Source of the DNA: an uncultured Clostridia bacterium
GTDB lineage: Bacteria; Bacillota; Clostridia; Christensenellales; UBA1242
Length of the DNA: 6,158 nt
Assembly: GCA_947631875.1 (NCBI GenBank)
Contig: CANRMV010000066.1
Location: forward strand, 1-6,158
Direction of reading: 5' to 3'
The notes beneath the pieces were generated by a model that ran no database searches, was not told the DNA's origin, and saw nothing but the letters and a program-made list of their open reading frames with translations. Shown here piece by piece: positions 1 through 4,510 of this stretch. The number at the start of each line of letters is the position of its first letter. Positions within the stretch are counted from its first letter, which is position 1. Made by a program: the position numbers and the translations under genes.

Positions 1-1095
1 AACACACTCTATGGCAATGCTGGCTCACTCCACAGTTTGGGACGCGAAGCAACTGCCATTATCGACAGAGCAAGAGACAGAGTTAAAGAGGCAATAAACG
101 CCAGCAAGGCAAACGAAATTTATTTCACTAGCGGCGGCACTGAGGCCGACAACTGGGCAATTTTAGGCGTTGCTCATGCAAACGCAAATAAGGGCAAACA
201 CATTATCACAACTCAAATTGAGCATCATGCTGTTTTGCACGCTTGCCAACAACTTGAAAGAGAAGGCTTTGAGGTGACTTATCTTCCTGTTGATTCACAT
301 GGACTTGTGGATTTGGCAGCACTTTTGCATGAAATCAGAAAGGACACAACTTTAATTTCAGTTATGACTGTGAACAATGAAGTTGGCACAATTCAAAACA
401 TAAAAGCCATTGCAAAAATTGCTCATGACTACAAGATTTATTTCCACACAGATGCAGTTCAAGCGATTGGATGCCTCAAAATGGATGTTCAAGACATGGA
501 AATTGATTTGATGTCAATGTCTGCACACAAAATTCATGGACCAAAGGGCGTTGGGGCACTTTATGTTAAAAATGGCGTGAGAATAGACCCAATTTTGTTT
601 GGCGGAGACAGCCAAGAACGCGGAAAGCGTGCGGGAACGGAAAATGTTCCAGGTATTGCTGGATTTGGCAAAGCGATTGAAATTGCAACAAGAAATCACG
701 ACATCAACAACAAAAAATTGAAGAGCATTCGTGAATATTTCATAGAAAAACTTAAAGAAAAAGTGGACTACATTCAAATAAATGGACATCCACATCAAAA
801 ATCGAATGCAATCGTCAGCGTTTCCTTCTATGGAATTGAAGGCGAAAGCATAATGATGCTTTTGGACTTGGCAGGAATTTGCACATCAACAGCATCGGCT
901 TGCACATCAAAATCCCTTCTGCCATCTCACGTGTTGAAAGCGATGGGAGTTCCTGATGAAATAGCACAAGGAACAGTTAGATTTTCTTTTGGAACAAACA
1001 TTTCAAAATCAGACGTTGATTATGTAACAGACGAAATTCAAAAGGTGGTTGCAAAACTTCGTGCAATTTCACCAATTCAAGCAGGGAGGTATTAA
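1..1095 (+). CDS. iscS: Cysteine desulfurase IscS/NifS, 5'-truncated by window edge
   Basis: PLP-dependent enzyme that converts cysteine to alanine and passes the sulfur, as a persulfide, to IscU and other cytoplasmic acceptors. The frame is open from base 1, so the start codon lies outside; the TTG at 37 is an internal Leu. The first visible residues, NTLYGNAGSLHSLGREA, match the family segment about 25-30 residues from the usual N-terminus. With 364 residues visible, the full protein would be near 390, normal for the family. Counting from the first visible residue: TSGGTEADN at 43-51; EHHAV with the PLP-stacking His75; TDAVQ with Asp151 and Gln154; SAHKIHGPKG with the Schiff-base Lys177; RAGTENVPG near 211; and the group I catalytic loop SACTS with Cys301. 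Spacings between these sites agree with IscS. iscU starts 1 nt after the stop, so the two are co-transcribed. A NifS dedicated to nitrogenase is less likely, since no nif gene is seen. Confidence 0.97.
   Translation, partial: NTLYGNAGSLHSLGREATAIIDRARDRVKEAINASKANEIYFTSGGTEADNWAILGVAHANANKGKHIITTQIEHHAVLHACQQLEREGFEVTYLPVDSHGLVDLAALLHEIRKDTTLISVMTVNNEVGTIQNIKAIAKIAHDYKIYFHTDAVQAIGCLKMDVQDMEIDLMSMSAHKIHGPKGVGALYVKNGVRIDPILFGGDSQERGKRAGTENVPGIAGFGKAIEIATRNHDINNKKLKSIREYFIEKLKEKVDYIQINGHPHQKSNAIVSVSFYGIEGESIMMLLDLAGICTSTASACTSKSLLPSHVLKAMGVPDEIAQGTVRFSFGTNISKSDVDYVTDEIQKVVAKLRAISPIQAGRY
1084..1089 (+). promoter_or_regulatory. Ribosome binding site of iscU
   Basis: GGGAGG lies inside the last codons of iscS, 7 nt before the ATG at 1097. 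It fixes the iscU start at 1097 rather than at the upstream in-frame TTG (1049), which has no such site and would add 16 residues without family similarity. Confidence 0.85.
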
Positions 1096-1096
1096 A

Positions 1097-1507
1097 ATGT
1101 ATAGCAAAACTGTAATTGATAGATTTCAAAATCCAAGAAATGCAGGTGGAATGCATGGTGCAAACGGCATTGGAGAAGTTGGAAATGCTGCTTGTGGAGA
1201 TATCATGAAAATGTATCTCAAAATCAATGACGATGGCGTAATTGAGAACGCAAAATTCAAAACATTTGGCTGTTGTGCAGCAATCGCATCAACCGATATG
1301 GCTTGCGATTTGATTAAAGGGAAAACCATTGAAGAAGCGTTAAAAGTCACAAACAAGGATGTTTTAGATCTTTTAGGAGAACTTCCACCACACAAAATTC
1401 ACTGTTCAATTCTTGCAGAAGAAAGCATCAGAGCCGCAGTTCAAGACTACTATGCAAGAAAAGAAAAAGAAATCAAAAAATCCACAAAGAAAACCACACA
1501 AGAATAA
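1097..1507 (+). CDS. iscU: Fe-S cluster assembly scaffold IscU/NifU-like
   Basis: A 136-residue cytoplasmic scaffold on which [2Fe-2S] or [4Fe-4S] clusters are built from iron and IscS-derived sulfur. It opens with YSKTVIDRFQNPRNAGG, typical of the NifU N-terminal domain family. The expected cluster ligands are all present: Cys33 and Asp35 in AACGD, Cys59 in FGCCAAIAS, and His102-Cys103 in KIHCSILAEE. A GVGEVGN-like segment (GIGEVGN, 24-30) precedes the first Cys. Length suits the Clostridia-type single-domain protein; there is no C-terminal NifU thioredoxin-like domain. The end (about 121-136) is a Lys-rich, probably disordered tail. The residue after Cys59 is a second Cys (Cys60), where Gly is frequent in relatives. 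No LPPVK motif for HscA is seen; the equivalent reads LPPHK, and no hscA or hscB is in the window. SufU is less likely, because the protein lacks the SufU-type insertion and follows a NifS/IscS-type, not SufS-type, desulfurase. Confidence 0.96.
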   Translation: MYSKTVIDRFQNPRNAGGMHGANGIGEVGNAACGDIMKMYLKINDDGVIENAKFKTFGCCAAIASTDMACDLIKGKTIEEALKVTNKDVLDLLGELPPHKIHCSILAEESIRAAVQDYYARKEKEIKKSTKKTTQE

Positions 1508-1515
1508 AAAATTTC

Positions 1516-1552
1516 AATAAAAAAGTGCACTCTAAAAATGCATTTTTTTATT
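1516..1552 (+). terminator. Rho-independent terminator after iscSU
   Basis: An AT-rich hairpin 9 nt past the iscU stop. The left arm is 1516-1529 and the right arm 1539-1552, giving 14 pairs including one G-U (1525/1543) and a 9-nt loop. The right arm carries seven T (1543-1549). The stem core GTGCA/TGCAT is the only G/C-containing part, so termination may be partial and some read-through into the methyltransferase gene is possible. Confidence 0.65.
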
Positions 1553-1574
1553 TAAAAAGGAGCAAGGCATAAAA

Positions 1575-2213
1575 ATGAGCACCATTGACAGAAATTTTAA
1601 TGAATATTGGGATGAAAATTTTGCCAAACACAGTCAAAAGGAATTAAAATATGATTTATGGCTTGATAAGTATTTGCAAATATTAAAAAACGGAAAAATA
1701 CTAGAAATTGGTTGTGGGCTTGGCAATAATGCACAATATCTTGTGGAACATGGGTTAACTGAAATCGCCACAGATTTGTCCGAAGTTGCAATAAAAAACA
1801 TACAAGAGAAATTGCCCACAATCAAAACCAAACAAGTTGATATTTCAAAGAAAATGCCATTTAAGGACAATTCTTTTGATGTTGTGATTGCAGATTTGTG
1901 TTTGCACTATTTCAGCGAAGAACTAACAAAAAAGATTATGCTTGAACTCAAAAGAATAATAAAAAATAAGGGGCATTTGCTTGCTCGCGTAAATTCTGTT
2001 TATGACACAAATCATGGCGCTGGTCAAGGAAAAATGTTGGAAAACAACTTTTATTTTGTTGAAGGCTATAATAAAAGATTTTTTGATGAAAAAGATGTCA
2101 ACAAGTTTTTTGGAATAGTTGGGAAAGTTGAACAAAGCAACTCCAAGATGATGAGATATGAAAAAGCAAAAGAAGTAATTGAAATTTGTGTGACATGTGA
2201 TAAACAATGTTAA
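1575..2213 (+). CDS. Class I SAM-dependent methyltransferase, substrate unknown
   Basis: A 212-residue cytoplasmic Rossmann-fold methyltransferase. Motif I is ILEIGCGLGNN (42-52), the SAM-binding glycine loop. Acidic motif II is EIATDLS, with Asp67 expected to hold the ribose hydroxyls. DISKKMPFKD (89-98) precedes motif IV-like DVVIADLCLHYFSEE (102-116), and LKRIIKNKGHLLARVNSV (125-142) is the usual post-motif helix and strand. The C-terminal part, with QGKMLENNFYFVEG and KRFFDEKDVNKFF, resembles a small-molecule methyltransferase subfamily common in Firmicutes (Methyltransf_11/25 type), judged from memory of family sequence and not from a search. No DNA- or rRNA-methylase catalytic motif such as NPPY or DPPY is present, so the substrate is open. 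The ATG at 1575 has two candidate Shine-Dalgarno sites, AAGGAG (1557-1562) and AAGG (1564-1567). The gene follows the iscSU terminator, so it may have its own promoter or rely on read-through; I see no clear promoter in the 67-nt gap. Confidence 0.9.
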   Translation: MSTIDRNFNEYWDENFAKHSQKELKYDLWLDKYLQILKNGKILEIGCGLGNNAQYLVEHGLTEIATDLSEVAIKNIQEKLPTIKTKQVDISKKMPFKDNSFDVVIADLCLHYFSEELTKKIMLELKRIIKNKGHLLARVNSVYDTNHGAGQGKMLENNFYFVEGYNKRFFDEKDVNKFFGIVGKVEQSNSKMMRYEKAKEVIEICVTCDKQC

Positions 2214-2289
2214 AAAAAATAGAAGCCAAAGTTTGAAAACAAAATAATTTATGTAAAAAAACAAAAAAATAAGAAAAAAGACATTTTAT

Positions 2290-2320
2290 TGCATAATACC
2301 ACATTTTGTGGAATTATGCA
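2290..2320. repeat. 31-bp near-perfect palindrome
   Basis: The left arm TGCATAAT-A-CCACA (2290-2303) and right arm TGTGG-A-ATTATGCA (2307-2320) pair at 13 of 14 positions around a TTT centre. The only mismatch is the A/A at 2298/2312. No T-run follows directly on either strand, so it is not a typical intrinsic terminator. It could be an operator-like dyad, an RNA hairpin that stabilises the methyltransferase transcript end, or the edge of a repeated element. Confidence 0.75.
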
Positions 2321-2364
2321 TGCATATCACCCAAAATATAGTCTTTTTATGCGTAAAACCTGTC

Positions 2365-2410
2365 TTTTGCGAATAGATAAAGACGGTGAGATTTCGCAAA
2401 AAAATTTGCG
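2365..2410 (+). other. Competing hairpins (possible structured RNA)
   Basis: TTTTGCGAA (2365-2373) is the exact reverse complement of TTCGCAAAA (2393-2401), giving a 9-bp stem with a 19-nt loop. The right arm overlaps CGCAAA (2395-2400), which can instead pair with TTTGCG (2405-2410) around a 4-nt A loop. The two folds exclude each other, as in attenuators. No T-run follows the second hairpin, and no ligand-binding core is recognised. The pairings are read directly from the sequence; a regulatory role is speculation. Confidence 0.3.
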
Positions 2411-2507
2411 CCCGCCCAATATTTTCCCCGTTACTTTTACTTGATGACAACTTTTATTTTTTATTTTAATTAAGTTCTGCTCCTTGCTCCCAATATTAAG
2501 CAACGCA

Positions 2508-2537
2508 TTGACTTTATGCACCTTTTTTTGATTTAAT
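2508..2537 (+). promoter_or_regulatory. Sigma-70-type promoter for the 161-aa gene
   Basis: A -35 box TTGACT (2508-2513, 5 of 6 to TTGACA) and a -10 box TTTAAT (2532-2537, 5 of 6 to TATAAT) are separated by 18 nt. The start of transcription would fall near 2544, leaving a leader of about 19 nt before the ATG at 2563, enough for its GGAGAG ribosome site. A weaker pair, TTGATG (2441-2446) and TTTAAT (2465-2470), lies upstream with the same 18-nt spacing. Confidence 0.6.
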
Positions 2538-2553
2538 TCATATCGCTTTTAAT

Positions 2554-2559
2554 GGAGAG
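2554..2559 (+). promoter_or_regulatory. Ribosome binding site of the 161-aa gene
   Basis: GGAGAG lies just before the ATG at 2563, with 5 nt between the GGAG core and the start. An out-of-frame ATG at 2552 overlaps this site and leads to a different frame, so 2563 is preferred. Confidence 0.7.
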
Positions 2560-2562
2560 AAA

Positions 2563-3048
2563 ATGGAGTATTCTATTCATATTGGTGATTTTGCGGAACA
2601 GTTGTTAAAAATTTATAACAGTGCGCGCCCAGATTATCTCGCAGAGAGTTGTAAAATAGATTTTTCTATTATTCCTGTGTTAAAAATTAAAAATGGGTCG
2701 CCAAAACATGACATTGATTTGGAAGATTGCAAACTTCGTTTCAAATTTATGCTGACTGACAAAGCCTGCCCTTCTAAACCCGTTTTTGAGATAAATTTGG
2801 ATGTAAAAGCGGACACGCAGATTACACTTATTGATGATAAAGGTCAAACCGTTGCGTTTAAAGATTGTGTCAAATCAAGTTCGCTTGAAATAAACCAATT
2901 TGTTAAAGAAAAAGAGTTTATTTTTTATGGAAACCCTGCAAACTTGAATGTTAATTTGTCCAATGAAAACAGCGACATAAAATATAGTCAAATCTTGAAT
3001 AAAGCGTTCAATAAATGCGTGGAAAAAATAAATGGAACATCAAAATGA
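2563..3048 (+). CDS. Hypothetical protein, 161 aa, no recognised family
   Basis: I do not recognise this protein. It starts MEYSIHIGDFAEQLLKIYNS and reads as soluble and cytoplasmic: no signal peptide, no hydrophobic stretch long enough to span a membrane. Residues about 31-130 show alternating hydrophobic patterns (KIDFSIIPVLKI, KLRFKFML, VFEINLDVKA, TQITLIDD, EFIFYGN, NLNVNLS), suggesting a mostly beta fold. They are flanked by helices at about 8-20 and at the C-terminus (SQILNKAFNKCVEKING). Five cysteines (30, 56, 69, 102, 152) are scattered with no metal-site pattern such as CxxC. Coding evidence is good: an uninterrupted frame, its own promoter-like element, a proper ribosome site and a strong terminator 21 nt beyond the stop. 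It is a single-gene unit converging on tgt. A distant resemblance to SecB-like chaperone topology was considered but is not supported by any motif. Neighbours give no firm hint of function. Confidence 0.82.
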   Translation: MEYSIHIGDFAEQLLKIYNSARPDYLAESCKIDFSIIPVLKIKNGSPKHDIDLEDCKLRFKFMLTDKACPSKPVFEINLDVKADTQITLIDDKGQTVAFKDCVKSSSLEINQFVKEKEFIFYGNPANLNVNLSNENSDIKYSQILNKAFNKCVEKINGTSK

Positions 3049-3069
3049 ACCACGTCAATTTTAAAGTGT

Positions 3070-3099
3070 AAAAAACAGCAACAAATTTGCTGTTTTTTT
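3070..3099. terminator. Bidirectional Rho-independent terminator between convergent genes
   Basis: AAAAAACAGCAA (3070-3081) pairs perfectly with TTGCTGTTTTTT (3087-3098) around the loop CAAAT. On the plus strand it ends in seven T (3093-3099) and serves the 161-aa gene. On the minus strand the A-run at 3070-3075 reads as a U-run after the same stem, 62 nt past the loop-facing end of the tgt frame at 3137 or less, so it can also end the ruvB-to-tgt operon. Confidence 0.88.
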
Positions 3100-3136
3100 G
3101 TTTTAATTTTATATTTTTAACAAACAAGTTATTCTA

Positions 3137-4255
3137 TTAAATTTTGTAGTTTTTCAAAAATTCGTCCTTAAATTCAACAAAATAGCCACCAATTATCGCC
3201 TCTCGCGCCTCTTCTGCAAGCCTTATAAGGAAGCGCAAGTTGTGTATGGACAAAAGTTCTGCTCCAAGCATTTCGCCGGCATTCACAAGATGCCTTATAT
3301 ATGCTCGCGTGAAGTGTTTGCAAGTGTAGCAATCGCAATCGTCCTCCAAAGGCTTGAAATCTTCTTTGTATTGGGAGTTTTTCATGACCATTTTTCCTGT
3401 TTTGCAAAAGGCTGTTCCGTTTCTGGCAATCCTGGTTGGCAACACGCAATCCATCATATCAATTCCGCGCGCATAACCCTCCAAAAGGCAATCCGGGCTG
3501 CCCACACCCATCAAATATCTTGGCATATCTTGTGGCAAAAGTGGGTTTAAAAAGTCCAGCATATCATACATAACCGGCTTAGGCTCGCCCACCGACAGTC
3601 CGCCCACAGCGATTCCGCACCTTGTGAATGGCTTGCACGCCTCAACGCTCTTTGCGCGCAAATCTTTATACATGTTCCCCTGAACAATAGGAAAAAGCAC
3701 GTGGCGGCCGCCTTTATGTGCCTTAAAACTTCTTTCCAGCCAATGAGTTGTAAGTTGCAAAGCGCTCTCTGCTTGGGCATAGTTGTCGTTGGCATCTGTG
3801 CATTGGTCGAGAGCCATGTTGATGTCGCTGTCAAGCGAGTTTTGAATGTCCATGCAAAGTTCTGGGGTCATCATAAATTTTTCACCACTCAAATGCGAAC
3901 GAAATTCCACTCCGGCATTTGAAACCTTTCTTAAATCTGAAAGTGAGAACACTTGAAAGCCGCCGCTGTCGGTTAGGATTGGTTTTTCATAATTCATGAA
4001 TTTGTGCAGGCCGCCAGCCTTTTCAACGATGTCGTGGCCGGGACGCAAAAAAAGATGATAGGTGTTTGATAAAATTATTTGTGCACCCATGTCATCCAAA
4101 TCTTCTGGCCTAAGCCCTTTGACAGTTGCTTGCGTTCCAACAGGCATAAACACAGGCGTTTTGATGTCGCCTCTTGGCGTGTGAAAAATGCCCGCTCTTG
4201 CCCCTGTTTTAGGACAAGTTTTAACCACTTCAAATGAGAAAAATTCGTCTTTCAT
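3137..4255 (-). CDS. tgt: tRNA-guanine transglycosylase (queuosine)
   Basis: A 372-residue cytoplasmic TIM-barrel enzyme that swaps guanine-34 of GUN-anticodon tRNAs (Asp, Asn, His, Tyr) for preQ1. Visible landmarks: TPVFMPVGTQATVKGLRP (33-50); LSNTYHLFLRPG (62-73); TDSGGFQVFSL (95-105) with the general-base Asp96; GVEFRSHLSG (115-124); IVQGNMYKDLR (190-200); VGGLSVGEPK (217-226); and DMMDCVLPTRIARNG (266-280) with the likely nucleophile Asp269. The zinc site is CDCYTC (Cys307, 309, 312) plus His338, at the family's 26-residue spacing. Cys152 and Val222 are the residues associated with the bacterial preQ1-using type rather than the archaeal or eukaryotic type. Length is normal. Odd: the usual DEC of the base pocket reads DQC (150-152) and the following Pro-rich stretch is replaced. 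It is the last gene of the operon, 9 nt after the DUF1653 gene; its codons look somewhat richer in G+C than those of queA. Confidence 0.98.
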   Translation of the reverse strand: MKDEFFSFEVVKTCPKTGARAGIFHTPRGDIKTPVFMPVGTQATVKGLRPEDLDDMGAQIILSNTYHLFLRPGHDIVEKAGGLHKFMNYEKPILTDSGGFQVFSLSDLRKVSNAGVEFRSHLSGEKFMMTPELCMDIQNSLDSDINMALDQCTDANDNYAQAESALQLTTHWLERSFKAHKGGRHVLFPIVQGNMYKDLRAKSVEACKPFTRCGIAVGGLSVGEPKPVMYDMLDFLNPLLPQDMPRYLMGVGSPDCLLEGYARGIDMMDCVLPTRIARNGTAFCKTGKMVMKNSQYKEDFKPLEDDCDCYTCKHFTRAYIRHLVNAGEMLGAELLSIHNLRFLIRLAEEAREAIIGGYFVEFKDEFLKNYKI

Positions 4256-4259
4256 AAAA

Positions 4260-4266
4260 CACCTCT
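4260..4266 (-). promoter_or_regulatory. Ribosome binding site of tgt, overlapping the upstream stop codon
   Basis: On the minus strand AGAGGTG lies 4 nt before the ATG at 4255. Its first bases belong to the TAG stop of the DUF1653 gene (4267-4265), so ribosomes finishing that gene sit on the tgt initiation site. This suggests translational coupling of the two genes. Confidence 0.75.
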
Positions 4267-4486
4267 AAATTTCAACCTTTGTGAAACGCTTCATTTTTTG
4301 CCCGTCTTTTTCCACAGTTTCATTCCACATAGAAGCAGGCCTAGCCCAAATTTGCCCATTTCCATAAAGTGCGATATACACAACCAAATCTTCTTGCGTC
4401 TCGCTGTGTTTTGCAACGGCAAGAACTTTGTATAAATTGCCTTTATAGTGCTTATATGTTGCCCCAATTTCGATAGTACTTTTCAT
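4265..4486 (-). CDS. DUF1653 domain protein, 73 aa
   Basis: A small single-domain protein of the DUF1653 family, whose biochemical role I do not know. The domain fills nearly the whole chain: GATYKHYKGNLYKVLAVAKH (8-27), SETQEDLVVYIALYGNGQ (28-45), and IWARPASMW (46-54), followed by a short charged tail with KRFTKV. The aromatic-rich YKHYKG..Y start and the W-x-RP-x-x-M/W end are the hallmarks I used. The fold is expected to be a small beta-barrel; no cysteine, membrane segment or catalytic signature is present. The ATG at 4486 has a strong AAGGAG site 7 nt upstream. It sits between queA (24 nt) and tgt (9 nt) in the same operon, and its stop overlaps the tgt ribosome site. That placement invites a link to tRNA or nucleotide-base handling, but family members elsewhere may stand alone, so this is inference only. 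Confidence 0.9.
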   Translation of the reverse strand: MKSTIEIGATYKHYKGNLYKVLAVAKHSETQEDLVVYIALYGNGQIWARPASMWNETVEKDGQKMKRFTKVEI

Positions 4487-4493
4487 GATGTTT

Positions 4494-4499
4494 CTCCTT
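4494..4499 (-). promoter_or_regulatory. Ribosome binding site of the DUF1653 gene
   Basis: AAGGAG on the minus strand, 7 nt before the ATG at 4486. It is the best Shine-Dalgarno match in the minus-strand operon and supports the reality of this short gene. Confidence 0.8.
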
Positions 4500-4510
4500 A
4501 TTTTATTTGA

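Larger units (their letters stand above)
2214..2562. other. 349-nt gene-free stretch with palindrome and higher-GC segment
   Basis: Three parts can be told apart. Bases 2214-2289 are extremely A-rich (roughly 15% G+C) and show no convincing terminator for the methyltransferase gene. Bases 2290-2320 form a long palindrome (listed separately). Bases 2341-2440 rise to 39% G+C by count, contain competing hairpins and are open in more than one frame. From 2451 the sequence returns to AT-rich DNA with a promoter for the next gene near 2508-2537. No protein-coding call is made: the frames here are short and lack a good ribosome binding site. An intergenic repeat or a small structured RNA is possible but unproven. 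Confidence 0.6.

Noticed and set aside
37..39. TTG at 37 as the start of iscS
   Set aside because: The same frame is open to base 1 and the upstream residues (NTLYGNAGSLHS) match the IscS family, so this Leu is internal and the gene is cut by the window edge.
514..798. Minus-strand 94-aa frame opposite iscS
   Set aside because: Shadow of a strongly conserved gene; Phe-rich composition and no ribosome site.
1049..1096. Upstream extension of iscU from a TTG
   Set aside because: The extra 16 residues overlap iscS, have no family match and no ribosome site; ATG 1097 has GGGAGG at the right distance.
1559..1567. GGAGCAAGG shared with the opposite strand at 2481-2489
   Set aside because: Only 9 nt match, with unrelated flanks and one copy acting as a ribosome site; most likely chance.
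2327..2521. 64-aa minus-strand frame in the intergenic stretch
   Set aside because: GTG start without a convincing ribosome site, no recognised family, and it lies antisense to another short open frame; kept only as part of the possible repeat.
2507..2529. Hairpin GCAT/ATGC followed by a T-run as a terminator
   Set aside because: The stem is only 4 bp, and the stretch fits better as the -35 region and spacer of a promoter.
2563..3048. SecB-like export chaperone
   Set aside because: Beta-rich pattern and length are roughly compatible, but no SecB sequence motif is visible.
4487..4510. preQ1 riboswitch controlling queA or tgt
   Set aside because: Neither queA nor tgt has a leader long enough: gaps are 1 nt and 9 nt, and 24 nt before the DUF1653 gene, with no preQ1-I-like hairpin and A-rich tail.
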